NCBI GenBank assembly: GCA_002309015.1
Contig: DBWM01000055.1
Location: forward strand, 76,310-120,998
Origin: Myxococcales bacterium UBA1238
GTDB lineage: Bacteria > Myxococcota_A > Bradymonadia > UBA7976 > UBA1532
Direction of reading: 5' to 3'
Length of the DNA stretch: 44,689 nucleotides
The notes beneath the pieces were generated by a model, which made no database searches, was not told the origin of the DNA, and saw nothing but the letters and a program-made list of their open reading frames with translations. Shown here piece by piece: positions 8,682 through 16,257 of this stretch; position 1 is the first letter of the stretch, and each line of letters opens with the position of its first letter. Made by a program: the position numbers and the translations under genes.

Positions 8682-10160
8682 TCAGCCAGATTCGCCCGGT
8701 TTAGGCAATTCGGTCGCGGGAGTTTGCTCCAGCGCAGGCCATTGAAAGAGCTCGTTCTGCGTAATCTTGGGCGTCAGCTCAAAGGGATTAAACGCCTGAT
8801 TTGAATCTTCACTTGCGGCTCTTGCCGCATCGGAAGAAACGACAGCGAAGAACGCAAAACGCAACAACGTCCCCGGTTCCCCCGATATCACCAGCTTCGA
8901 CAGCGCATGGGCGGCATCTTTCCCCCAAACGGTACAGGCCCCCGGCACGCTGTCTTCAAGCGCCACCTCAGGCTTGAGCATCAGGCTGTGCACGCCCCCT
9001 TTTGAGAACCTTACATCCGCAACTCCAAAATACAAATTTTCTTGTCCTGAGCGGAGTTGCAATGTTTGCAGCCTTTCCAGCCTGGTGAAATTTCCAGTGG
9101 GCGCAATCACAAAGGCGAGCAATCCCCAAAGCCCCAGCAAACACCATCGCAGCGCTTTCGAGCGCAAAGGAAAAAACAACAAAGCTGCCAGAGAGAGACA
9201 AAAAAACCACACGCGCCACGAGAAAAATGAACTTCCCACGGAACTGGGCACAGGCAATTGCTCAAACCAGCTGAGCGCTTTCTCCAAAGAGGGACCGCGC
9301 GGTGCCAGCGCCTTTTGCAAAACCGGCCCATCCATCAAATCGCTCAAAGACACCGCCAGCACGCGAACAAGCCCCAAACCGCGCTGCTCTTCCGTCAGCA
9401 CGGGCAATCCATCCGCCATCACCAGCGCGCGCGCATCTCCCTGCAGTTTCAATTCCCTGCGACTTGAAACCCGAGGCAGAGCGTGGGCCAACGCAGCTCC
9501 AGGACGTCCGGAAGGTCCCAAACGCACGTGGGTCAACCCCGAAAGCGCATCCTCATCGCTCTCATACCCCGTCGAAACCACCAGCACACTGCCCGCTAAC
9601 ACCGCGTCTCTCAAGGATTTTTTGGCATCTGGCGTTAAAAGTCCCCAATCCTGTGAGTCGATTAAAATCAACGGCGCGAACCTAAGCGCACCAAAGCTTT
9701 CGGGCACGTCACCCAACGCGCGATGCTCGAGCGGTAAATCAGGCTGAACGAAGTGAAGCAGTTTCTCCAAATTCGCTCTTCCCCGATTTGCCGATGTGAC
9801 CCAGAGCGCCGGAGGAGACTTCGCCATATGCATGGGCTGCGATTCCACAGGCAGCGCCCGATGCCCCGTCTTTATCCAAAGATTCGGCCAGACTTCGCCT
9901 GCGCATTGCACCAAAAAGCGTGATTTTTCATAGGATTCTACTTGCAACCCTTCGTCGGTGGGCCAGGAGGGATCGGGCAACACGTCCAGATGAGTCGTCA
10001 AAACCTGCTGATTTTCAACCTCCACCAAAAGCGCGCTGCCATCTCCAAAAGGCATTTGTTTCACCGGCTGTACCACCTGAGTCTCATCTTTAGCCAAAGC
10101 CCAGCGCGTCAAAAAGCAGAAGAGGATCAACAGGTTAAAGAGATTTAATCCCAAACGCAT
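8682..10160 (-). CDS. Exported membrane protein with a glutamine-amidotransferase-like domain, function unknown
   Basis: A 492-residue protein not assigned to a named family. A signal peptide (about 1-23, ending ALA) is followed by a large extracytoplasmic region. Within it, LILIDSQDWGLLTPDAKK and the hydrophobic strand VLVVSTGYE suggest a class-I glutamine-amidotransferase-like fold of the sort found in membrane proteins near aerotolerance and oligopeptide systems. No catalytic Cys-His pair is evident, so it is probably not an enzyme. Two closely spaced membrane helices lie at about residues 320-360 and the C-terminal third is outside again. The start ATG follows AGAGGG and overlaps the end of the upstream membrane-protein gene by 16 bases, so the two are probably translated together. 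The domain call is inference from strand pattern only. Confidence 0.75.
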   Translation of the reverse strand: MRLGLNLFNLLILFCFLTRWALAKDETQVVQPVKQMPFGDGSALLVEVENQQVLTTHLDVLPDPSWPTDEGLQVESYEKSRFLVQCAGEVWPNLWIKTGHRALPVESQPMHMAKSPPALWVTSANRGRANLEKLLHFVQPDLPLEHRALGDVPESFGALRFAPLILIDSQDWGLLTPDAKKSLRDAVLAGSVLVVSTGYESDEDALSGLTHVRLGPSGRPGAALAHALPRVSSRRELKLQGDARALVMADGLPVLTEEQRGLGLVRVLAVSLSDLMDGPVLQKALAPRGPSLEKALSWFEQLPVPSSVGSSFFSWRVWFFCLSLAALLFFPLRSKALRWCLLGLWGLLAFVIAPTGNFTRLERLQTLQLRSGQENLYFGVADVRFSKGGVHSLMLKPEVALEDSVPGACTVWGKDAAHALSKLVISGEPGTLLRFAFFAVVSSDAARAASEDSNQAFNPFELTPKITQNELFQWPALEQTPATELPKPGESG

Positions 10161-10843
10161 CTAGAGGCCCTCTTTTGCCAATGCAAACAACCCGCAATCA
10201 GACAGCAGCCGCTCACCAGGTAAAAGGCGATCGCCCAACCCCAGGAAGGCCAATCCATATCGAACACAGCCGCCCATGTAAAATGTGAAAAGATCGGATC
10301 TTTGGCCAAATCGATCGACCAGGAAAGCTTAATGGCCCCTACCGGATGGAGCGCCAGCAGCCAACCGAGCACAGAAGCGCAGGAAGACTCCTTAATGAAC
10401 TGAATTGTAATCCACAGAGGTGACGTTAAAAATGCTGTTATGATCACATATATCACAAGTGCCGCTACATTGACGGAGCGGCATTGGCGATCCAAAAAAT
10501 CGGCCAAAATCAACAGCAACAATCCCCACAATGAAAGCACCAGGGTGGGCCGCCAAAGCAATGCGCATCCCAGCCAGGCTCCCACCCACACCAGCACCGC
10601 AGGTCCGATCAGCCCATATACGCGTAATAAAAAGCTTTTTCGGCAAAAATCCATGGCTGCGAGCCCCGCTTGAACATCGCGTTCACGGCGCCCCAAAACC
10701 AACCCTGGCACCATCAGACTCGCCGCAACCAGCCCCCAGATGCGCACAGTCGGATCGCGCGGCAAAAGGAGCGGCAACAACAGCGTAAATGCCGCCCCCA
10801 CCAGCAAGCGCACCAAATCCCGCCGCAGAATAAACATCAACAT
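10145..10843 (-). CDS. Polytopic inner-membrane protein of unknown function
   Basis: A 232-residue, very hydrophobic protein with about six predicted membrane helices, including LLVGAAFTLLLPLLLP near the N-terminus and a WLLALHPVGAIKL segment near the C-terminal third. It has the size and topology of an ABC-2-like permease, but no ATPase gene is adjacent and no signature motif confirms this. The gene starts 3 bases after the stop of the rRNA methyltransferase (TGA, GCG, ATG). It overlaps the amidotransferase-like gene by 16 bases, so it belongs to the same transcript, and the two membrane proteins may form a complex. Confidence that it is a real gene is high because of the tight packing; its function is not known. 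Confidence 0.75.
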   Translation of the reverse strand: MLMFILRRDLVRLLVGAAFTLLLPLLLPRDPTVRIWGLVAASLMVPGLVLGRRERDVQAGLAAMDFCRKSFLLRVYGLIGPAVLVWVGAWLGCALLWRPTLVLSLWGLLLLILADFLDRQCRSVNVAALVIYVIITAFLTSPLWITIQFIKESSCASVLGWLLALHPVGAIKLSWSIDLAKDPIFSHFTWAAVFDMDWPSWGWAIAFYLVSGCCLIAGCLHWQKRASRCVWD

Positions 10844-10846
10844 CGC

Positions 10847-12199
10847 TCACCTTTTAGAGCGATTTCGCTGATTGGACAAAGGATTACGTCCGCGCGCGAA
10901 CACAGCAAATGTTTCCACATGCCCCGTTTGAGGAAACAGATCAAACAGATGCAAATCTGTCAACAGAAAACCGCAGCGCTCCAGCATCTCAGCATCCCGC
11001 GCCAATGTAGCCGGATGGCAACTCACATAAAAGATCCTTTGCAATTCAAAAGCTTCCCGCACGCGCGCTTCCAGTTTCGGATCCCCTGAGCGCGGCGGAT
11101 CCAAAAGCAGCATTTTTTGTTCCAGCAGCTGCATTTGCGTGGCATCGCTCGCAACCGCATGAACCGCCAGTCCACGTTTTTGTGCCTCGTTTTGCAGGCT
11201 TTGAACGGCTGCCCCATCGATCTCCACGGCGGTCACCTGCAAACCCGCTTCGGCCAAAGGAAAGGTAAAATTTCCGGATCCTGCAAATAACTCCAGTAAT
11301 TTTGAAGATTTCAGTTCCTTTTGAGCATGCAGAACCGCATCGGTCACCGTCTGAACCAAAAGCTCATTGCCCGGCTGATGCGCCTGCACAAAGCTGCCTG
11401 CGGGCGAAATGATGTGATGGGCTCCCAAAACGTCGAACCCCTCACCAAACTGCGCACTGCATGCGGTTTCCTGACCGGCAACCGAGATCTTCACGCCGTG
11501 AATTTCTTCACAAATGGCCTCATTCGCCCGTCCTAAGATCGCCTCATAAGTGGGCCAGTCTTCGCATTCGAGAGCAATCGTTCCCGAATCGCTCTCTGCC
11601 GCAGCCGTAAGACGCAGCACGCCTTTTCCTTTGAGCACAGGCAAAAAGCGAGCGCGCAACGCCCGCAACATCCGCATCAAAACCGGCGAAAACGCTAAGC
11701 AATCCGTCACTTCAAACAGCGACTGCGTCCCCTGCTCATAGAAGCCTAACAGCCCGTTATCCCAATGCAATCGCCCTGTTGAACGCCAGCCTTGCACGGG
11801 CGGCACCGCATGCATTTGACAAGGATGGTTAAACAGATGCGTCAGATGCGCCTGAAGCGCCTGAAGCTGAAGGGCGTGATCCGCGATTCCCCAGGGACAG
11901 CCCCCACATTTTGCGGCATGCGCGCAAGGCCAATCCCGACGCGCTTTCCCAAAGGCCTCAAATTCGGCTATCTCAGCTACAACAAAGCGTTTTTTAACCT
12001 CAATCACCCGCACCCTGGCCCGATCACCCGGAGCCGCCCCGGAAGCGAACAGCACGCGACCGTCCGGAGCATGCGAGATCACCTGCCCTCCGAACGATAA
12101 CCGCTCAAAAACGCAAGAAAATTCATCGCCTTCTTGCAGCGAATCCTCCCTGTGCAGCGCATTCTTTTGAGGTTTTTTTTGTATGGCTGGGCGTATCAT
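10847..12199 (-). CDS. RlmD/RumA-type 23S rRNA (uracil-5-)-methyltransferase
   Basis: A SAM-dependent enzyme of the TrmA/RumA/RlmD family that converts a uridine to 5-methyluridine in RNA. Visible parts: an N-terminal TRAM-like RNA-binding domain; a 4Fe-4S cluster motif C-x5-C-x2-C (CAHAAKCGGC) with a fourth Cys in VTDC, the RumA pattern; the SAM-binding LLELFAGSGNFTFPLA; DPPRSG; and the catalytic Cys in VSCHPATLARD. At 450 residues it is close to the usual family length. The exact target uridine cannot be read from sequence; 23S rRNA is most likely because of the cluster and TRAM domain. The ATG at 12199 shares a base with the upstream lipoprotein's TGA (TGATG), so it is translationally coupled. 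A TTG at 12202 is the less likely alternative. Confidence 0.92.
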   Translation of the reverse strand: MIRPAIQKKPQKNALHREDSLQEGDEFSCVFERLSFGGQVISHAPDGRVLFASGAAPGDRARVRVIEVKKRFVVAEIAEFEAFGKARRDWPCAHAAKCGGCPWGIADHALQLQALQAHLTHLFNHPCQMHAVPPVQGWRSTGRLHWDNGLLGFYEQGTQSLFEVTDCLAFSPVLMRMLRALRARFLPVLKGKGVLRLTAAAESDSGTIALECEDWPTYEAILGRANEAICEEIHGVKISVAGQETACSAQFGEGFDVLGAHHIISPAGSFVQAHQPGNELLVQTVTDAVLHAQKELKSSKLLELFAGSGNFTFPLAEAGLQVTAVEIDGAAVQSLQNEAQKRGLAVHAVASDATQMQLLEQKMLLLDPPRSGDPKLEARVREAFELQRIFYVSCHPATLARDAEMLERCGFLLTDLHLFDLFPQTGHVETFAVFARGRNPLSNQRNRSKR

Positions 12200-12780
12200 C
12201 AATGCTGACTTTCAGGCGCATGAGGAAATTTTTGGAAAGGCTTCGTTTTTTGTATTTTCAAACGAAAATCACCGTGCAGATTGCCCAATACCTGAGTCTC
12301 GTCGCGCGCATCGATCACCTTTAAATCCGAAAAAGCGCCTTCCACCCGATCGCCTTCGCCGGTCCCCCATCGCGTAAACGTGATTTCGCCCTGCAGCGAT
12401 AGGTTTTGAGAAGAATCACCACAAAGTTCAAGCAACATTAAATTGCCGCGGATGCCCTCCCCGGGCCCCACTTTTTGCGCCGTTCCTGCCGTCACCTGAG
12501 AGGGATGGGCTATCGAGAACACCAGCGCATCGCTCCGCTCCAGAGTCTGCACGCCATGCTGCATTCTTAAAATGCCCAAATCTTCATAGAGCTCCAGAGC
12601 AAAAAAATCTGCTTTTAAATCAAAGGCTTCGCAATCGTTTTGCCCATCCTTGCAGGTATAGGACTTCCCTTTGCCCCCATCGCAATGGGGCAGTTCCAAA
12701 GAGCCCGCCACAAACCCAGACCCCAAATCCGGATCGCACCCCAGGCAAAACGCCAAACAAGCGAACAACAGATGTTTCAT
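12199..12780 (-). CDS. Small exported lipoprotein of unknown function
   Basis: A 193-residue protein with a lipoprotein signal: MKHLLFACLAFCLGC, with lipidation expected on the Cys at position 15. The mature part is acidic with several Cys (PHCDGG, YTCKDG, NDCEAF) and looks like a compact beta-rich domain. Nothing in it matches a family I recognise. The frame is open to 12828, but ATG 12780 is chosen because it begins the signal sequence. It is the first gene of a minus-strand run continuing into the rRNA methyltransferase through a TGATG overlap. A surface lipoprotein coupled to an rRNA-modifying enzyme is an odd pair and is probably a matter of packing rather than shared function. Confidence 0.75.
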   Translation of the reverse strand: MKHLLFACLAFCLGCDPDLGSGFVAGSLELPHCDGGKGKSYTCKDGQNDCEAFDLKADFFALELYEDLGILRMQHGVQTLERSDALVFSIAHPSQVTAGTAQKVGPGEGIRGNLMLLELCGDSSQNLSLQGEITFTRWGTGEGDRVEGAFSDLKVIDARDETQVLGNLHGDFRLKIQKTKPFQKFPHAPESQH

Positions 12781-12914
12781 CTCTGCATCCCGCAAACCTG
12801 TTGAACCCATTGATGCCCTCTCGCTCACAGATTCGCAAGACTCGCCTTCAAAAGACCGGATTTAAATGAATGAATTTTTGTGCATTTTGCTTCAACTGAG
12901 CTCAATTTTTAAAT

Positions 12915-12934
12915 TTTGATGATAAATCATCAAA
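12915..12934. repeat. Perfect 9-base inverted repeat, possible operator
   Basis: TTTGATGAT, two bases (AA), then ATCATCAAA: a perfect palindromic pair in an AT-rich part of the divergent region. Its size suits a dimeric regulator binding DNA. No T-run follows on either strand, so it is not a terminator. The regulator is unknown. Confidence 0.4.
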
Positions 12935-13036
12935 TGACAACGCCATCGCGTCACCCATATCGACTCTGGTTTTCTCTGCAATCCTTTCCGTTTAACGCTC
13001 AAAACCCTTTGAAATCCGCCGCTACCGTTGCCACAA

Positions 13037-13070
13037 AAGGCGCGTCGTGATAATGACGCCTTCTTTTTTT
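13037..13070 (+). terminator. Terminator-like hairpin with T-run in the leader of the kinase operon
   Basis: AAGGCG pairs with CGCCTT around a 14-base interior in which TC/GA can extend the stem past a two-base bulge. CTTTTTTT follows on the plus strand. The shape is that of an intrinsic terminator, yet no plus-strand gene lies upstream. It may be a leader attenuator for the gene at 13136 or the end of a short leader RNA. It also overlaps a possible promoter, which would leave only part of it transcribed. Confidence 0.4.
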
Positions 13071-13135
13071 GGGCCGCCGAGGCAGCCTGTAGACGCAACA
13101 TCAACGACGGCCCAAGCCGCCTTCAATTGGAAACG

Positions 13136-13978
13136 ATGTACACATTACTTTTGGCCCTTGGGGTCATGCTTTTTGTCATTTTCGTGCCCATGCTGTTTGG
13201 AGCGAGCGCCGCTTGGACAGTCTTGCCGGGGCTCATCATCGGCGTTCTCGTATTCGTATGGGTCAACCGACGCATCGCCAAGCGCGTCGAAGCGGTCACA
13301 CAGGCGGCCGACGCAGAACTCCAGGGCCTTCAGCAAATCGCGCAGCGCGCCACCACCCCCGCCCAGGCCCAGCAGGCTCAGGCCAACATCGCACGCCATT
13401 TTGAAAACGCCATCAAAATCCTTCACTCTGGTTTTCTGTTTGCCAAATGGCAGGTGGGCGTCAGCACCATGTTGAACGCGCGCATCGGGATTTTGCATTT
13501 TACGCGCTGGATTTCGCTGCAGCAGAACGCCGCCATCAATGAAGCGATCCCCTATCTCGAAAGATCAAGGGTCAAGGGGCAAAAAGCCAAGCTTCTTCAG
13601 GCGTTATGGCCCGCATGGGCGATGCTCGCGGTGGCTTATTACAAAGGTCGCCAAAACGCTGCCAAAGCCCTCGAACTCCTCGATGACGTCACCCGGTTCA
13701 TCAAAAAAGAGGGCGTATTGTGGAGCATCTACGCCTGGATTCTGGTGCAGGAAAAGCGCAACAGCGAGGCGATCGACGTGCTGGTCCGCGGCAAGGAAGC
13801 TGCGCCCAACGACAGCGTGCTCGCCGAAAACCTGGAGCTCCTGCAGAACAACAAGCCCCTGCAAATGAAGAACTACGGCGATCTCTGGTACCAGTTCGGC
13901 CTCGAACGGCCCAAGATGCCTAATTTACAGCCCAAAATGGGGCATCCCCGCATGAAAGGTCGGGGCCTCCGCCGCTGA
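13136..13978 (+). CDS. Membrane-anchored TPR-like protein, unknown function
   Basis: A 280-residue protein with two N-terminal membrane helices (about residues 2-21 and 27-43), a basic turn (NRRIAKR), a coiled-coil stretch rich in Ala/Gln and a helical-repeat C-terminal half. The pattern AVAYYKGRQNAAKALELLDD...EAIDVLVRGKEAAPNDS suggests tetratricopeptide repeats facing the cytoplasm. The frame continues upstream to a TTG at 13028, but ATG 13136 begins the first helix and has GGAAACG ahead of it. Its TGA overlaps the probable CTG start of the following kinase gene, so the two are likely co-translated. It may be a scaffold or substrate for that kinase; this rests on gene order only. Confidence 0.8.
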   Translation: MYTLLLALGVMLFVIFVPMLFGASAAWTVLPGLIIGVLVFVWVNRRIAKRVEAVTQAADAELQGLQQIAQRATTPAQAQQAQANIARHFENAIKILHSGFLFAKWQVGVSTMLNARIGILHFTRWISLQQNAAINEAIPYLERSRVKGQKAKLLQALWPAWAMLAVAYYKGRQNAAKALELLDDVTRFIKKEGVLWSIYAWILVQEKRNSEAIDVLVRGKEAAPNDSVLAENLELLQNNKPLQMKNYGDLWYQFGLERPKMPNLQPKMGHPRMKGRGLRR

Positions 13979-16257
13979 CAACGCTCACCCATCTCGGCCG
14001 CTATCGCCTGGAACGCCTCCTCGCCCGAGGGGGAATGGGAGAGGTGTATGTCGCCGAACTGCAGGGTGCAGCAGGTTTTTCCCGCCAGGTCATCATAAAG
14101 CGCATATTACCGCATCTCGCAGCCGATCCGCAGTTTGTCCGCAAATTCATCGACGAAGCGCGCCTGATGGTTCAGCTCCACCACGGCAACATCATCCGCG
14201 TCGAAGAATTGAACGAGGAGGCGGGCGAACTCTTTATTGTGATGGAATATTTGCCGGGCCGCGATTTGCGCGCGATCCAAAAGCGGATGCTCGCGCAACA
14301 CCGCACCATGCCTGCGGATTTGGCTGCCTGGCTGCTCACCGAAGTCTGCGCGGGGCTCGATTACGCCCATCACCGCACCGACGCCAACGGGCAACCTTTG
14401 GGGCTCGTCCACCGCGATGTGAGTCCCTCCAACATCCTGGTGGGTCCCGGCGGCGAAATTAAAATCACCGATTTTGGCATCGCATCGGCTCGAGGCTGCC
14501 TGCACGAAAGCGTCTCGGGCGTCCTTCAGGGCAAATTCCTCTACATGAGCCCCGAGCAGGCCGAAGGCAAAAAACTCGACGCCCGCAGCGATCTCTTCTC
14601 GGCCGCCCTCATCCTTTACGAACTGCTCTCGGGACACCGCCCCTTCGAAGCCGACAGCGAAGTGGCCACCCTTAAGCTCGTCCGCGAAGCCAACATTCCG
14701 CCCATCGACGATTATTGCCCCGATATCGATCCCGAGCTCGCACAAATTTTACATACCGCGCTCGCGCTCAATCCCGACGATCGATACAGCTCCGCCGGTG
14801 CCTTTTCGCGCGCGATCCTCACCTATCTGGTCACCAATCATCAAGAGCCTTCAGCAGCGCAACTGGTTGAATTTACATCAAAATTATTCCCCGAGGGCTT
14901 CATTGAAAGCGCCAGCGAAAAGCCCCTTTCGCTCGACGACGCCTTTAATTTAGAGCTCGGAGCGCTCAGCGCTCAAAATGCATCGACCAGGCAAACGCCT
15001 TCGATCAGCACCAGGCCCGCTCGTCCGGCATCTTCAGAAACAACCGAAGCAGAGGCACAAAACGCGGCTGCATCTTTGGCCGTAACGAGGCGCTCGGGAC
15101 TTTTCAGACTCGAATCGCAGCAAATCGCCCAACAGAATACGCCTGGAGATTCTTCCGGCGTATCGGCGATTTCTCAACAAATCAGTCAGGTTACGCCAGC
15201 TCAAATACCTCAGGTGGTTCGGGCAAGCCGCTTTTGGCCCGTCACCACGGTCGTGGTCGCGCTCACCGCGTTGGCTTTTTTGTTTTACTTTCACGATCGC
15301 CCACAGGAAGGCTATTTAGACCCCACCGTCACATCGAGCGAGACGCCAGAACAGGCGATCCCTCAGGCCAAAATCACCGTCGATGGCAAAAACTGGGCCC
15401 CCAAAAAGGCTTACCCCGCCAATCGATGGCTCGAAATCTGTGCCAGTGCCGAGGGTTACGAGCGTCAATGCCAGGACATCCATCTCGAACATCACAAAAC
15501 CGCGCAACCGCGATTTGAGCTTCAGCGGCGACCCACATTAGAGGTGCTCTTCGATCCCCCAGATGCTCAGGCCGACGTGACGTTAAACGGCAGCGCCATC
15601 GAACTGCCTTACGACAATCTCACCGCCGGCAGCTACGCCGAACTCTGCGTGCTCCTTCGCGATCCGCGCTTTCAACCGCTGACCACACCCTGCAGGCAGC
15701 TCAAAATCGAATCGGGCAAAAAACATAAAATCGCCTTTCAATTCGAGCTCTTAGCGCCCGTGGTCGAATCGCCCGATGCCGCCGTTCCGGATCCTCCGCC
15801 AACATCACCAACGCCGCCAGCCCCGCCGAAGCCAGGTCATAAGCAGCGCAGCTTTACGATCACATCGACGCCCGCAGCGCAAGCGGATTGCGGATCTTCA
15901 GGTCAGGGCCCAACGCCGCTCACCCTTGCAGTCTCGGATCAGGCGCAAACCTGCCAGCTGACGGCGCCCCATTACGCACCGCGAAAACTGCAGATTCCGG
16001 CCCGAAACCGAAGCAACAAACATGTGACGCTTCAACATATGGCCCAGCTCACCCTTCGCGCGATGCCCGCCTACGCCTGGATTTACCTGGATGGTCAAAA
16101 ATTGACGCAAGGCCTCTATCAGGGTGAAATTCCTCCAGGCCCCCATCTGCTCGAAATCCGCCATGAAATCGACGGTCACTTAAAGGGCACCAAATCGACC
16201 CGCATCAACATAAATCCCAATGAAAACAAGCACTTGGTATTGGAGATTGAGGGATGA
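13975..16257 (+). CDS. Transmembrane Ser/Thr protein kinase with C-terminal PEGA domains
   Basis: A Hanks-type kinase that phosphorylates Ser/Thr in the cytoplasm. Numbering from CTG 13975: glycine loop (ARGGMGEVY), Lys42 in VIIKR, HRD 146-148 in HRDVSPSN, DFG at 166-168, and the YMSPEQ activation-loop end. A Ser/Gln-rich linker, one membrane helix (FWPVTTVVVALTALAFLFY) and periplasmic PEGA-type beta domains follow, the last ending in HLVLEIEG. The only ATG near the front (14035) lies inside the glycine loop and would delete its first part. The frame is open upstream to a TAA at 13921 with no ATG, GTG or TTG before 14035. CTG 13975, overlapping the preceding TGA, is therefore the best start. 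The last bases overlap the FHA regulator gene (ATGA). Confidence 0.9.
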   Translation: MTTLTHLGRYRLERLLARGGMGEVYVAELQGAAGFSRQVIIKRILPHLAADPQFVRKFIDEARLMVQLHHGNIIRVEELNEEAGELFIVMEYLPGRDLRAIQKRMLAQHRTMPADLAAWLLTEVCAGLDYAHHRTDANGQPLGLVHRDVSPSNILVGPGGEIKITDFGIASARGCLHESVSGVLQGKFLYMSPEQAEGKKLDARSDLFSAALILYELLSGHRPFEADSEVATLKLVREANIPPIDDYCPDIDPELAQILHTALALNPDDRYSSAGAFSRAILTYLVTNHQEPSAAQLVEFTSKLFPEGFIESASEKPLSLDDAFNLELGALSAQNASTRQTPSISTRPARPASSETTEAEAQNAAASLAVTRRSGLFRLESQQIAQQNTPGDSSGVSAISQQISQVTPAQIPQVVRASRFWPVTTVVVALTALAFLFYFHDRPQEGYLDPTVTSSETPEQAIPQAKITVDGKNWAPKKAYPANRWLEICASAEGYERQCQDIHLEHHKTAQPRFELQRRPTLEVLFDPPDAQADVTLNGSAIELPYDNLTAGSYAELCVLLRDPRFQPLTTPCRQLKIESGKKHKIAFQFELLAPVVESPDAAVPDPPPTSPTPPAPPKPGHKQRSFTITSTPAAQADCGSSGQGPTPLTLAVSDQAQTCQLTAPHYAPRKLQIPARNRSNKHVTLQHMAQLTLRAMPAYAWIYLDGQKLTQGLYQGEIPPGPHLLEIRHEIDGHLKGTKSTRININPNENKHLVLEIEG

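Larger units (their letters stand above)
12781..13135. other. Divergent intergenic region (355 bases) with inverted repeats
   Basis: The longest gene-free stretch in the window, lying between the starts of two oppositely directed operons. It holds a perfect 9-base inverted repeat (12915-12934) and a GC-rich hairpin followed by a T-run (13037-13070), both described separately. A TTGCCA at 13028-13033 followed by GATAAT at 13049-13054 (15-base gap) or TAATGA at 13051-13056 (17-base gap) could be a plus-strand promoter overlapping that hairpin. I see no small gene here. Confidence 0.5.

Noticed and set aside
9005..9060. ENLYFG motif in the exported membrane protein
   Set aside because: It resembles a viral protease site by chance. 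Nothing around it suggests processing.
13028..13135. Upstream extension of the TPR protein from a TTG
   Set aside because: It adds a low-complexity stretch through the terminator-like hairpin. ATG 13136 begins the first membrane helix.
14107..14745. 212-codon minus-strand frame inside the kinase
   Set aside because: It is the shadow of the kinase catalytic domain. The sense frame holds all conserved motifs.
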